Program-made: the position numbers and the translations under genes
Part shown: positions 46,101 to 50,585 of the stretch, in pieces
Position numbering within the stretch: the first letter of the stretch is position 1
How the letters are laid out: each line of letters begins with the position of its first letter
The notes under the pieces: generated by a model
Seen by the model: the letters and a program-made list of their open reading frames with translations, nothing else
Databases searched by the model: none
Told to the model about the DNA's origin: nothing
Source: Lamellibrachia columna
Lineage: Eukaryota > Annelida > Polychaeta > Sabellida > Siboglinidae
Reading direction: 5' to 3'
NCBI GenBank assembly: GCA_963662155.1
Contig: OY759265.1
Coordinates: forward strand, 43,840,227 to 43,904,226
Length of the DNA stretch: 64,000 nucleotides

Positions 46101-48216
46101 GAGAGGCACGGTAGTGTAGTGGTTACAGTATCCGCTTTGCATGCCGGAGTCCTGGGTTCAAGACCCAATCCAGGCACGGTACGTTTGGTATCAAAACCTG
46201 GCTGTCAACATTGGGGTCTGTGTATCCCTTAAGACTTGGATGACCACTTTAATGCCGGCACCATCTTATTAATTTTGGGTGTAAGAGAACCATAGAGGAC
46301 GACATGCACCCTGGCAGTTACCACCCTCAGTGCCAGCATAGAAAGGTCGGCTTTGTGATAATGTTCTGAAAAAGGCTGACTAGTTTAAGGCCTGGTAAGA
46401 CTATAAGATTCTAGTAACCACAAAAACAAACAAGGAAATAGGAGTGTGAAGATTCCGTGTTGATCAGTTAATGTTCACTGGACTGTGATGTATGGCTGTT
46501 CGTTGAGTACTTGATTGACAATTGTCAATGACGTGGCAGATAAAAACGAAGTTTCTTAAAAAGAGAATGGAAAAATAAATCATTTCCTGATTTTGACAAT
46601 TTTCTCTCACTTTTATTGCCTTCGTTGAAGTAATTCTAGGGAACGCAATAGGCACCTAGCAATAGACTGGTGGATACGTAAACGAATAGCCTTTGCTCAG
46701 TAATTGCAGCGTGGCTGATTGCTTCCCAGAGAAGTCGAGTTGGCGTTGGAATGAACAGGTCTGCTAGAGGAAGAAAAGTAAAGCGCTTTGAACGGTCTTA
46801 CTGATTGGACACATTGCCATATAAGAACATACCTTCCATTACGTAAATGTCTGGACAGGTTTCTTGCCTTACGTAAGACTACTACACGGTGTTGTTTTCC
46901 CTCAGCCTTGCACAATCCCAGAGTGCCGCAGGACAGGAAGCTTCCCAGGAGTCCCAGCAGCCAGAGGATACGAGTCACGGTAAGACACGAACAGAAACCA
47001 ATATCTATGCAATCAATCAGTTTGTGCTGGTGTTTATTTGTTCCCTCATCGTTTTGGCGACATTTGGTAGACATGCTTGGGGGCCCACGACTATGATTCA
47101 TACATTAAAAATGTGAAATTCTCCTGGGCGGAGGCAATTTTACGAAAGAACTTATGTGGACGTTTCACCTAGATTACATAATTCGGAACAGTAGTAGTTT
47201 GTAGTGACTCTCTGGGAACTATCAGACAGACAGAGACCCTCCCTGCTTCCACCTCTCTGCAGAAAGGCAAATAAAACAGGCCCTAAAAGGATACTGGATG
47301 CTGTAGTTCAGATCAGCTCTTTGTGAACACCTTTAGACTAAGTAGTAGTGGTAAGTGATTGTATGGTCTGTTCACACTAACTGTGGTTGTAGGAGGAGAG
47401 GGGTCAGCCGAGGCGACTGCTGGCAATGAGGGCGTGAGTGACAACAGCACTGCCGCAGGTAGTCTCAGTCTTACTGATTCTGGTTGCACTGTAGTGAGGC
47501 AGGGAATCCAACGAAATGTTGCTAAAACTAGAAGGATCATATTTATTTATTTATCTACCATTTACATCTAAGTTTGGGAAGTCAGAACATTTTCAAGATT
47601 TAGACAAGTATTCAGGTCCCCTTGTGGTGTTGAATCGTCAGTAGAATATTTTGTAATTTTTTGGTGCCAAGCGAAGCTTCCCCTTTAACAAATGCAATTA
47701 ATTTGTCATTTTCACTTCATCGTACTCTTGAAGCAGCATTGTTCATAGTCAGTGGTACAGTATTATGAAACAAAAATATTGTGAGACACCGTATTGTCAC
47801 TGAGGCTGCAGCCAAGTGAATTGACATTAACTGAATCTATCATTACAGGGATGTCACGTCGGAAAATCGAGCCGATCGTCTGGAGCGAGCCTGACCCCAG
47901 TCCGATCCCATCATTGCTGCAGCCAGGACCGTCCCAGCAGGTGACTCCACAGCCCAATCTGCCGGTGCGCAAGTTGAAGCAGCAGCGTGCAGTGCGTGGT
48001 CAAGTTGGCGTGTTCCGGGGGCGAGGCACACCCCGAGGGGTCGTGGCACTAGATGCTGGAATAGCCCAACCGAGGGCGCCACTGTACCCACAGCAGCCAC
48101 AGCAAACACAGACCCCCCGAGGGCAAAACCCCCGAGGTCAGACCCCCCGAGGGCGTGGAGCACGGGGGTCCCGTGGGAACAGGGCGTTCAGACAGAGGCG
48201 GCCACAGCCTTTCTGA
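383..48216 (+). CDS. TPR: Nucleoprotein TPR, 5'-partial, 50 exons
   Basis: TPR forms the filaments of the nuclear pore basket and acts in mRNA export control, pore spacing and spindle checkpoint anchoring. The fifty exons listed in the segment entries join in one frame: 6042 nt, 2013 residues plus a TGA at 48214-48216. Residues 1 to about 1255 are almost continuous coiled coil. Then come a Ser/Thr/Pro linker, a bipartite basic signal (KRPREE...KKAK), a Glu/Asp-rich block (about 1468-1685) and an Arg/Gly-rich end. Short blocks match vertebrate TPR closely: EELEEARG at the start, [46 protein letters not shown]...SDGFAEAV and RSVPTTPVP. The first visible exon matches about residue 530 of the 2363-residue human protein, so the 5' end is outside the window. 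Every junction is GT-AG and phases agree. Small exons at 38091 and 27205-27930 are the least certain. The family is certain; exact ends are by eye. Confidence 0.95.
661..845. repeat. Inverted repeat flanking AT microsatellites
   Basis: A 29 bp arm at 661-689 is matched in inverted orientation, with one mismatch, at 711-739 and again at 817-845. Between the arms are short AT/GT runs (691-710) and a longer TA microsatellite (752-816). The first two arms could fold into a hairpin with a loop of about 21 nt in the TPR pre-mRNA. The rest of this intron (846-1416) shows nothing recognised. Confidence 0.85.
2960..3140 (-). mobile_element. LINE 3'-end remnant
   Basis: Read on the - strand it encodes RRWIDGIKEVANMNTRDLRT followed by DRTDW-like residues and a GATGATGAT tail. 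This is the pattern of the C-terminus and 3' tail of RTE/jockey-type endonuclease-reverse transcriptases. It is a short decayed fragment, antisense in a TPR intron. Confidence 0.5.
3231..5994 (+). CDS. TPR: TPR exons 5-7: coiled coil
   Basis: Exons 3231-3309, 3670-3813 and 5821-5994. They encode MVNEQLEKFRREASDMRVQN, then LDFASERHKVLVSNIDVYKK, then DLLAMQEKLSRADVRCQSLE and NLLLANLQAIQ, in the order found in vertebrate TPR ([32 protein letters not shown]). Phases join 2/0/0. The 3814-5820 intron holds an antisense LINE remnant, a 456 bp GTGA microsatellite and two tRNA-headed SINEs. Confidence 0.9.
3930..4230 (-). mobile_element. LINE reverse-transcriptase C-terminal remnant
   Basis: The - strand reads RISHEHRSTNSGLNKKQLFN then LKFRGHIIRK, recalling the end of non-LTR retrotransposon polymerases (...LRWLGHIMRK-type). 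The stretch has an open frame of about 84 codons and may be related to the fragment at 2960-3140. It is antisense to TPR. Confidence 0.5.
4363..4864. repeat. (GTGA)n microsatellite with (GT)n end
   Basis: About 114 units of GTGA run from 4363 to 4818 with no interruption seen, then GT dinucleotides to 4864. A flank of about 45 bp is repeated on both sides (GTGGACCAAAGGCTGTGTCA at about 4270 and 4906), so the array sits between direct repeats. It lies 550 bp after the donor of the TPR exon ending at 3813. Open frames across it are artefacts of its period. Confidence 0.95.
5005..5260 (+). mobile_element. tRNA-headed SINE, probable
   Basis: GGGGCATGATAGCTCAGCAG resembles a tRNA start with a Pol III A-box, followed by a poor B-box and unique body sequence. 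The 3' limit is uncertain. No tRNA cloverleaf was recovered, so it is not called a tRNA gene. Confidence 0.4.
5340..5530 (-). mobile_element. tRNA-derived SINE head
   Basis: On the - strand TGGCATGGTTGGTCAATTGG followed by GTAGTGCTTGCCTCG is tRNA-like with an A-box, and GGTTCTGGGTTTTAAACTC resembles a B-box. The body continues toward 5340. Nothing else is recognised from 5531 to 5820. Confidence 0.5.
6361..7656. mobile_element. 1.3 kb DNA transposon with 31 bp terminal inverted repeats
   Basis: The 31 bp at 6361-6391 (GTGACCTGCTCCATCAAAAT...) is the inverted match of 7626-7656 with two mismatches. Inside is a short frame at 6993-7241 with no ATG at its start, acidic at its N-terminus (SDGSDSNSEMSVIYEGK), and a 99 bp triplication. 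No transposase catalytic residues and no clear target duplication were seen. It is probably non-autonomous or internally deleted, and its superfamily is unassigned. Confidence 0.75.
7292..7590. repeat. 99 bp tandem triplication inside the TIR element
   Basis: Three essentially identical 99 bp units begin CAGAATCGGGGCACCTTCTC at 7301, 7400 and 7499. As 99 is a multiple of 3, a frame stays open through all three. The open frame is treated as a by-product. Confidence 0.9.
7670..7905. repeat. Interspersed repeat with GGGATGATCTCAAAA-type end (four copies in window)
   Basis: Related sequence recurs at 45500-45775, 48300-48560 and 51180-51440. Shared blocks are AACCTCAGACCCCC, CATGAAAC, TGTGTGCAACTT and AAAATACATCGATGTA. 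The copy at 45500-45775 starts GGGATGATCTCAAAACAT and ends TAGATCATCCC, suggesting short inverted ends and hence a MITE. The copy at 51180 is in inverted orientation at its right end (TTTTGACATCATCCCTTA). Confidence 0.6.
7929..10128 (+). CDS. TPR: TPR exons 8-10: coiled coil
   Basis: Exons 7929-8069, 9463-9573 and 9966-10128. They encode NNLERAEFETKTKLTRQIES, NRLADARSQLEKQTTEAEEA, and LTEATAKAQSSQ... ending EEVKDLKTQLNQCSTEIKG. The acceptor of exon 10 is placed at TTTCAG|TTGACAGAG, because the nearer AG at 9971-9972 breaks phase. That acceptor lies inside a degenerate short tandem repeat. The exon ends in phase 1 and joins to 16692 across a 6563 bp satellite-bearing intron. Confidence 0.88.
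8150..8412 (-). mobile_element. tRNA-derived SINE
   Basis: Read from 8412 on the - strand it starts GGGGCACAGTAGCATGATGG (A-box-like) followed by GGACAGGAGTTCAAATCAC (B-box-like GTTCAAATC). It ends in the CGCTATATAAGAAC motif common to several invertebrate SINE tails. It lies in the intron after the TPR exon ending at 8069. Confidence 0.6.
8463..8890 (+). mobile_element. Retroposon 3' region
   Basis: A 420 bp segment with GCCCAGTTGCCCGGCATTGC at its start and CCATGGGTCTCCCGGGCACA, then AGAGTCACAAACAACTTTAT, near its end. I recognise this as a style of interspersed non-LTR-type 3' end, but cannot name the family. It runs directly into a minisatellite seeded by its own tail. Confidence 0.45.
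8876..9158. repeat. 35 bp minisatellite
   Basis: Eight units of TTATTGTATAGATATCACTT plus GCACATGTATAACTG with almost no variation. The first unit overlaps the terminal TTTATTGTATAGAT of the preceding retroposon. Confidence 0.9.
9186..9450. repeat. Diverged relative of the 894 bp satellite
   Basis: Its start (ACCAATGCAAGTC...AGGCCAAATGATGACGTTTA) parallels the satellite unit start (ACCAACAACGCAAGCC...AGGCCAAATAAATGACGTTT). Later blocks CAGAGCCCACA and ACATTCCTCCA also align in order. It is single copy and interrupted, ending just before the TPR exon at 9463. Confidence 0.55.
9752..9965. repeat. Degenerate tandem repeat carrying copies of a splice acceptor
   Basis: Four degenerate units of 45-58 bp contain GTGTGGTTTCAGTT at their start and AAGTTGCCACNNTGGATTGATC at their end. 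A fifth start is the real acceptor of the TPR exon at 9966 (GTGTGGTTTCAG|TTGACAGAG). The second unit also copies the first eight exon bases. Confidence 0.75.
10339..15247. repeat. 894 bp satellite array, 5.4 copies, in a TPR intron
   Basis: After a TA microsatellite (10339-10382), units starting TTATGCAACCAACAACGCAA repeat at 894-895 bp spacing, as measured at homologous points 10516, 11410, 12304, 13199, 14094 and 14988. Copies differ by only a few bases: GTGGACC or GTAGACC; CTCATTTATG or CTCGTTTATG at the junction; a CGACATTGG variant in the third copy near 12908. The last unit stops at 15247 after GGGGCCATAACGCC. Each unit has a GC-rich 120 bp tail with CTGATTGG, CACGTG and a TATGCAACC/GGTCGCATA hairpin. 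Short frames of 69-91 codons recur in each unit, but resemble nothing known. Confidence 0.95.
15248..16540. repeat. Intron remainder: TA and GAT microsatellites
   Basis: A second TA microsatellite (15290-15321) lies just beyond the satellite array, mirroring the one on its left. A GAT trinucleotide run is at 16076-16114. I see no gene in the rest of this stretch. Confidence 0.6.
16541..16691. repeat. Short tandem duplication ending at a TPR acceptor
   Basis: Units of about 60 bp with TGCAGTGATG, TTTAATGTTATGTAT and TACAGAGAGTG occur twice and begin a third time. The real acceptor TTATTGCAG|CACTG at 16691 lies just beyond the third TAATGCAGTGATGC. Confidence 0.7.
16692..21058 (+). CDS. TPR: TPR exons 11-16: coiled coil
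   Basis: Exons 16692-16786, 17079-17133, 17826-17923, 19026-19160, 20245-20319 and 20981-21058. Exon 11 reads ALKEHLQQARQHVDQYKAIA, matching the vertebrate [20 protein letters not shown] block. Exon 14 contains IANEQAARRDSEEQARLA and exon 15 AQEKYERELMLHAEAVDSLT, both strongly conserved. Exon 16 reads LDGFDVLLTEANELARIAKK. Phases 1/1/0/0/0 are consistent. Intervening introns carry a TA-type MITE nested in an older repeat, a fragment of the TTAA element family, a nonamer satellite and a 45 bp minisatellite. Confidence 0.9.
17165..17825. repeat. Older interspersed repeat interrupted by a TA-type MITE
   Basis: The outer repeat (CCTCAATTGACATGGCCCAT..., AATTTAATAGTTTGTCCGAT, TTGTACAAATGAGC, GTGAATACTAGATA) resembles copies near 3400, 22860, 23800, 26110, 34020 and 35270. 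It is split at about 17507-17755 by a 250 bp element with ends CCATATTCGACCTAATAAGC and (inverted) GACCGTACTCGACCTATTAA. The outer repeat resumes at TTCATGAAATGAGTCTGAAA. Confidence 0.65.
18018..18465. repeat. Truncated relative of the TTAA element at 39011
   Basis: Blocks shared in order with 39480-39950 include GATGTGTACTGGAATCACAG followed by TAACCAAACAATA, then AGCGTTTC, TTTCCAAAAGGACT and GGATGGATTGGC. The inverted ends are missing here. Nothing is recognised from 18466 to 19025 apart from a short CA run. Confidence 0.7.
19383..19912. repeat. Nonamer-based satellite (ACTAATACA-like)
   Basis: About 530 bp of ACTAATACAGCTAATACA-type sequence with higher-order variation (CCAACACACCT, ACAATAAAT). 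All periods are multiples of 3, so long frames stay open on both strands. They are compositional artefacts, not genes. It lies in the intron between TPR exons 14 and 15. Confidence 0.95.
20388..20661. repeat. 45 bp minisatellite
   Basis: Six units of AAATTATTGTAACTGGAGGC plus ATCTATGGTGAAAATGTTGTAAGCT begin about 70 bp after the donor of the TPR exon ending at 20319. The 45 bp period keeps an antisense frame open. Confidence 0.9.
21836..25458 (+). CDS. TPR: TPR exons 17-21: coiled coil core
   Basis: Exons 21836-21946, 22316-22443, 23492-23639, 23962-24099 and 25274-25458. Exon 19 begins (R)[20 protein letters not shown], the best match to vertebrate TPR in the window ([21 protein letters not shown]). 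Exon 20 has HAELMRRVETLNLLQDSNKL and exon 21 LQAELGRWKARTNQLIEQCS. A decayed copy of the start of exon 18 lies 77 bp upstream of it. A 53 bp minisatellite ends about 15 bp before exon 19. The exon 21 donor GTGAGT at 25459 is the first unit of a G-rich repeat. Confidence 0.92.
22239..22285 (+). pseudogene. Decayed copy of the start of TPR exon 18
   Basis: TTGTAG|TTGGCCACTCATATGGTGTG and ACTACAAGAG repeat the acceptor and first 35 or so bases of the exon at 22316 (TTGCAG|TTGTCCACTCAGATGGTGCG, ACTACAAGAG). Translated in the exon frame it meets TGA after six codons, so inclusion would truncate the protein. It reads as a local duplication, 77 bp apart. Confidence 0.8.
22750..23220. repeat. Interspersed intronic repeat, also at 24405-24600
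   Basis: GTAGGGGACATAGATTATAT, ACAAGGACTTGAAGTTGA and AGTTAAAGGCACCAACAACA are shared almost exactly with 24480-24570. The right part matches the repeat family at 17165 and 23800-23940. Its end (TTGAGGACCTTTAGGTAGCA) is the sequence amplified in the next minisatellite. Confidence 0.7.
23205..23478. repeat. 53 bp minisatellite before TPR exon 19
   Basis: Five units of GAGGACCTTTAGGTTGCAGT plus GCCAACATGGAGTGAGTTGA and a short tail. It stops about 13 bp before the acceptor at 23491. The first unit is the 3' end of the preceding interspersed repeat. Confidence 0.9.
25459..25740. repeat. G-rich minisatellite starting at the donor of TPR exon 21
   Basis: Irregular units of GGGGAGGAGGTGACRTATGA. 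The first bases are the exon's own donor GTGAGT. Many runs of three to six G lie on the transcribed sense strand. Confidence 0.85.
25780..26290. repeat. Intronic repeat of the 17165 family, tandem part-copies
   Basis: TTCTAGTTTAGG, GTACAAAGTTCT and TTGGTTGATTCT-type blocks repeat twice (25770-25870 and 25925-26010). The family's core (TTAATAGTTTGTCTGATGGT, CAATACTAGATAGG, TTCATGAAATGACTCTAAAA) follows at 26120-26245. Confidence 0.55.
26332..28749 (+). CDS. TPR: TPR exons 22-27: run of heptad-length mini-exons
   Basis: Exons 26332-26394 (63 nt), 26949-27011 (63), 27205-27246 (42), 27688-27729 (42), 27889-27930 (42) and 28671-28749 (79). They read VQEREQLKKQLVTVNEENTK, QEKEQIRKLMTTTSEENHKL, AHISGLNSSMNSL, AEVAKIETSLTSA, NELTSAKQQIQKL and then NAEKATIQTMLDGKLRDEEE, which matches the vertebrate [20 protein letters not shown] block. 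The first five exons have phase-2 introns on both sides. They are too short for ORF calling and rest on splice sites, phase and coiled-coil character. Confidence 0.82.
28497..28640. repeat. 24 bp C-rich minisatellite before TPR exon 27
   Basis: About six units of CACACCCACCTCTACCCCCA plus CCTC, ending 30 bp before the acceptor at 28670. It occupies the place of the polypyrimidine tract and branch region. Upstream, 27931-28496 shows no gene. Confidence 0.9.
29077..29609. repeat. 26-29 bp array of splice-acceptor copies before TPR exon 28
   Basis: Nineteen units of the type ATGTTGTTGTAGCTGCGTAA plus GATCAGTGA lead into the real junction TTGTTGTAG|CTGCGTAAAATC. Every unit repeats the acceptor and about 12 bases of the exon start. 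Left units are mostly 26 bp and keep AGCTGC; right units are 29 bp and have AGTTGC. Confidence 0.9.
29610..33955 (+). CDS. TPR: TPR exons 28-32: end of coiled coil
   Basis: Exons 29610-29783, 30406-30564, 31867-32005, 32720-32872 and 33804-33955. Exon 28 starts [20 protein letters not shown], matching the conserved KKIGRRYKTQYEEL. Exons 28 and 29 resemble each other (LKAREAEL...KLSSAEEER and LKSQEAEL...KLGSAEYER). Exon 30 has the KNAKMKLTSQKTEIEKLKVE segment equivalent to the vertebrate AAKSKIAHLAGVKDQL region. Exon 32 has a second in-frame consensus donor, GTGAGT at 33944, 12 nt before the chosen end, so a four-residue alternative is possible. The exon 30 donor (GTTGGG) is weak. Confidence 0.88.
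30640..30985 (+). mobile_element. LINE C-terminal and 3' UTR remnant
   Basis: The + strand encodes in broken frames DQCRLDIS(K)YSFS, (T)INEWN(K)L and the GG(R)VTHR end seen intact on the - strand at 41511-41741. The following CAAAATTTGGACTCTATAAG may be its 3' UTR. It is sense to TPR, in the intron after exon 29. Confidence 0.6.
33340..33480 (+). mobile_element. SINE tail copy 1
   Basis: GGCTGAATGCTTCCCAGAGA, GGTGTTGGAATGATCAGGTC and AAAGTGCTTTGAGCAGTCC then GCGCTATATAAAAAG closely match 46697-46835. The head is missing or unrecognised. Confidence 0.6.
34020..34330. repeat. Paired intronic repeats ahead of TPR exons 33 and 34
   Basis: This segment and 35270-35520 share CTAGTCTCATTTCAAATT, ACTGCARCATNCTAGCTC, GAAGTGAAAATGGAA, GAAGTCACGCC and CTTACCAGATCTAAC in the same order. 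Each copy lies upstream of a different TPR exon. They are inverted members of the 17165 family with extra sequence. Confidence 0.7.
34611..37202 (+). CDS. TPR: TPR exons 33-37: Ser/Thr/Pro linker and nuclear localisation region
   Basis: Exons 34611-34708, 35562-35791, 36028-36147, 36629-36758 and 37145-37202. The coiled coil ends in exon 33 (TQQLVKQLESSQKP). Exon 34 encodes the tail block RANIRPIPTPGG...ATASIRPMTVAPITVTPM...[12 protein letters not shown], close to the vertebrate RASIRPMVTPATV...[12 protein letters not shown]. Exons 36-37 give APKRPREETET then LPAKKAKTDT, which fits the vertebrate SLPKRTREEEE...MPLPKKLKS nuclear localisation region. Codons here are GC-rich relative to the flanking introns. 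Confidence 0.9.
37580..43152 (+). CDS. TPR: TPR exons 38-43: acidic tail with two SUMO-interaction-like motifs
   Basis: Exons 37580-37639, 38091-38135, 40385-40609, 41269-41367, 42349-42451 and 43030-43152. All are Glu/Asp-rich. Exon 40 contains DEDVILVDDVVEE and exon 42 ends NDVVIV, continued by DDDDDEEEE in exon 43. Each is a hydrophobic quartet beside acidic residues, as in vertebrate TPR DDVIVIDSDDEE. Exon 39 (45 nt, SDSLQESLNDTEVWR) is supported only by splice sites, phase and a weak match to the vertebrate DSQDSIGEG block. The exon 40 acceptor is a CAGCAG tandem, allowing one glutamine to be in or out. Confidence 0.85.
39011..40007. mobile_element. 1 kb TIR transposon with TTAA target duplications
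   Basis: TTAA at 39011-39014 and 40004-40007 bracket GGTAGCTGGGGTGAC at the left and its inverse (GCCACCCCAGCTACC) at the right. TTAA duplications are typical of piggyBac and Kolobok superfamilies. No transposase frame is visible, so it is non-autonomous. A poly-A run precedes the right end. It lies in the TPR intron between exons 39 and 40; the rest of that intron (38136-39010, 40008-40384) shows nothing. Confidence 0.8.
41455..41830 (-). mobile_element. LINE C-terminal remnant with open frame
   Basis: The - strand frame reads SRTRGHEVTLVKDQCRLDIR, YSFSQRTINEWNKLS and a SMLMFKNKSDKYLRR end. This is the characteristic R-x-F-FS-R-x-I-x-W-N-L C-terminus of CR1/L2-type LINE polymerases. It is the same family as 30640-30985 and is antisense to TPR. 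Confidence 0.75.
41903..42214. mobile_element. 312 bp MITE with perfect 24 bp inverted ends
   Basis: CCCCTGGCAGATCGACCTGT plus TGAA at 41903-41926 is exactly the inverse of 42191-42214. No coding capacity. A target duplication is not obvious. It lies in the intron before the TPR exon at 42349. Confidence 0.85.
43554..48216 (+). CDS. TPR: TPR exons 44-50: C-terminal tail with Arg/Gly-rich end
   Basis: Exons 43554-43663, 44348-44448, 45357-45430, 45850-46042, 46906-46979, 47393-47458 and 47849-48216. Exon 45 encodes [20 protein letters not shown], matching the vertebrate [20 protein letters not shown]. Exon 47 has SGNRSVPTTPVP, matching GGRSVPTTPLQ. The last exon carries SRRKIEPIVWSEPDPSPIPS and then Pro-Arg-Gly repeats (TPRGQNPRGQTPRGRGARG) ending in RRPQPF and a TGA stop. 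Vertebrate TPR ends with a similar basic RG-rich tail. The exon 44 acceptor is a CAGCAG tandem, making one alanine optional. Confidence 0.92.
43682..43993 (-). mobile_element. LINE reverse-transcriptase N-terminal remnant
   Basis: The - strand frame has VRKLLEAIEPQ, then LTLIHQASLDQGTVPADWKL then VIPVYKKGK and NYKPISLMSI, the first conserved blocks of non-LTR reverse transcriptases. It ends abruptly in unrelated sequence. It is antisense in the TPR intron after exon 44. Confidence 0.85.
44065..44303. mobile_element. TA-type MITE, second copy
   Basis: ACCGTATTCAACCTATTAAA at the left and, inverted, ATACCATTTTCAGCCTAGTA at the right form imperfect inverted ends. The interior AACAACTGAAAAGTG is palindromic with its copy 50 bp on. 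The same family, inverted, is at 17507-17755. It is inserted at the end of a TA microsatellite (44046-44064). Confidence 0.75.
44980..45066. repeat. 18 bp tandem repeat
   Basis: About five units of GTGGTCTGGCTCTATAAA with minor variants, in the intron between TPR exons 45 and 46. Confidence 0.85.
46104..46390 (+). mobile_element. tRNA-derived SINE
   Basis: GAGGCACGGTAGTGTAGTGG followed by TTACAGTATCCGC gives a good tRNA A-box and anticodon-arm-like start. GGGTTCAAGACCC is a B-box. The tRNA-like 72 bp is followed by about 210 bp of body. It lies in a TPR intron in the sense direction. The body rules out a plain tRNA gene. Confidence 0.75.
46690..46840 (+). mobile_element. SINE tail copy 2
   Basis: It matches 33340-33480 over GCTTCCCAGAGAAG, GCGTTGGAATGAACAGGTC and AAAGCGCTTTGAACGGTC, then CATATAAGAACATACC. 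It lies 250 bp after the SINE at 46104 and could be its 3' portion or an independent insertion. Confidence 0.6.
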
Positions 48217-48267
48217 GTTTACCCCCAGACAGTGTTCAGTCGAAAATTTTTGACTGATTTTTTCTAA

Positions 48268-48273
48268 AATAAA
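48268..48273 (+). terminator. TPR polyadenylation signal
   Basis: AATAAA stands 52 nt after the TPR stop codon, followed by T-rich and GT-rich sequence at 48280-48320 of the sort that supports cleavage. It is the first canonical hexamer after the stop, so the 3' UTR would be about 70-80 nt. The call is from motif and position only. Confidence 0.75.
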
Positions 48274-48712
48274 GGTAGTATTTTTGCATCATTAGTTGGT
48301 TGTTGTTCTCTGCTGTCTTAGACACCGTCTCAAAACACCGATGTATGATACTACGTAAAATGAACATCATTTACCCTCGGACCCCCACATTGATATGTGT
48401 GCAACTGTATTCACTAAGTGGCGCTTCAGTCGTCATGACACAAAACTGTAATCAGAACCTAAAAAATTTATTTGGAAAAAATACATCAATGTACGACATG
48501 AAACAAAATAGCTGCTAAACCCCTTCGCCCAGTGAATCTCATTTTAGTTAGTATCAAACATGAATGTTTTGAGATAGAGCTGTAGTAGTTCACCAGAAAG
48601 AAAGAAACTACTTTCTTTATAGTTATACCAGTGTCCGTATGGGGTATGGTGTGTCTTTGTTGCTAGCCACAAAACAGAATCGAAAGCAGATTCAGGATTT
48701 AGTATTGGTGAG

Positions 48713-49637
48713 TGTAAGACAGAGAGTCAGCCATGTCGGTGTTAAGTATGCCTTGCCTTGACTGAGAGTCAGCCATGTCAGTGTTAAGTATACATTGCCT
48801 TGACTGAGAGTCTGCCATGTCAGTGTTAAGTATACCTTCACTGAGAATTAACCTGACTGAGAGTCAACCATGTCAGTATTAAGTATGCCTTGCCTTGACA
48901 GAGAGTCGACCATGTCAGTGTTAAATATACCTTACCTTGCCTTGACAGAGTCGACCATGTCAGTGTTAAGTATGCCTTGCCTTGACTGAGAGTCGACCAT
49001 GTCAGTGTTAAGTGTGCCTTGCCTCTACTGACAGTCAACCATGTCAGTGTTAAGTATACCCTGTCTTGACTGAGAGTCGGCCATGTGAGAGTTAAGTATA
49101 CCTTGCCTTGACTGAGAATCGACCATGTCGGTATTAAGAATACATTGCCTTGACTGAGAGTCTGCCATGTCAGTATTAAGTATACCTTGACTGAGAATCA
49201 ACCATGCCTTGACTGAGAGTTGACCATATCAGTGTTACGTATACCATGCCTTGACTGAGAGTTGACCATTTCAGTGTTAAGTATACCTTGCCTTGACTGA
49301 GTGTCAACCATGTCACTGTTAAGTATACCTTGCCTTGACTGAGAGTCAACCATGTCAGTATTAAGTATGCCTTGCCTTGACTGAGTCGACCATGTTGGTG
49401 TTAAGTATGCCTTGCCTTGACTGATAGTCGACCATGTGATTGTTAAGTATATCTTGTCTTGCTTTGACTGATAGTCGACCATGTCAGGGTTAAGTATACC
49501 TTACCTTGCCTTGACTGAGAGCCAACCGTGTCAGGGTTAAGTATGCCTTGTCTTGCCTTGACTGAGTGTCGACCATGTCAGGTTTAGGTATACCTTATCT
49601 TGCCATGACTGAGTGTCGACCATGTCAGGGTTAAGTT
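48713..49637. repeat. 42 bp minisatellite downstream of TPR
   Basis: Some 22 units of TTGACTGAGAGTCGACCATG plus TCAGTGTTAAGTATACCTTGCC with length variants. It starts about 440 bp after the TPR polyadenylation signal, in the convergent interval between TPR and TEKT2. I see no gene from 49640 to 50570. Confidence 0.9.
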
Positions 49638-50579
49638 GCCATATTTTTTAGCAGGAGAAAAGTTCACCAATTTGAAATGTAACAAATCTCAAAACAGTGT
49701 CCATTGTGTCCTTGATAAATCTGCACCTGTAAAAATTGCAAAGTGCAAATCCTGTGTCAGTAGCATTGAACTCTGCTGCAACTATTTCTTTCCATATGTC
49801 CATCGACTTGTGGATCGTCTTCAAAGTGTTTAGAAATATAAAGGCTGCCTGGGTTTACACTTCCGTGCTATTGGTGCCACAGGATGGTTTTTGAGGCAAT
49901 TTTATCATTGCATCTGTAGAAAATATCGGTCCCCTTACCCTTGACTATAACTAATCCTACTGCCTATAGGTCTGTATTAATCTTATAGTACACCTGGCAA
50001 ATGTTGTAGCCAGCCAAGTTTGGTGTAGCAGCTTAATAATGTTGGTTGTAGCACAAGTCTAAGACTAACACATTCCATCTAATGCAGTTAAGAAAGAGTT
50101 GCAGAACAAATTTTAAGTCATGGTTTATATCATCACAAAGTCACAGCAGAAGCAATCGTGAAAATATTCACAACATAAAAACAGCATCCTACGTTTGCTA
50201 CATAATACTGATTTAAAGCGTGCCACACATGCAAACAAATATTCAGCCTAGAACACGAGAATATAATAAACAGTATCTGATTATGTAAACAATTATTATT
50301 CCTAAACTGTTACCAGCAACAACAACTGCAGTATATGTCACTTGGTGTTTTTTTGCTGGCAATACAATTAAATGTATTAACAAGCATGACTAGAGTTTGC
50401 CATTTAATCAGCATGTACCTCTGTCTTATTTCTCATTTGATAAGAAAGGTTATCGGTAAAGTCAATGCTTTATGTTTAGATTCAGTGCATTATGGAGTGG
50501 AATTTCTAAATTGTGCATGTGAAGAGTTTTATAATTAAAGTGTATAAAAAACCGATAGACTAATATTTTGCCAGAAAAA

Positions 50580-50585
50580 TTTATT
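50580..50585 (-). terminator. TEKT2 polyadenylation signal
   Basis: TTTATT on the + strand reads AATAAA on the - strand, about 370 nt beyond the TEKT2 stop. It is followed on that strand by T/G-rich sequence. Together with the TPR signal at 48268 it leaves about 2.3 kb of convergent intergenic DNA. Confidence 0.55.

Noticed and set aside
46104..46176. A functional tRNA gene
   Set aside because: A- and B-boxes are present, but the sequence continues into a SINE body and I could not fold a clean cloverleaf.
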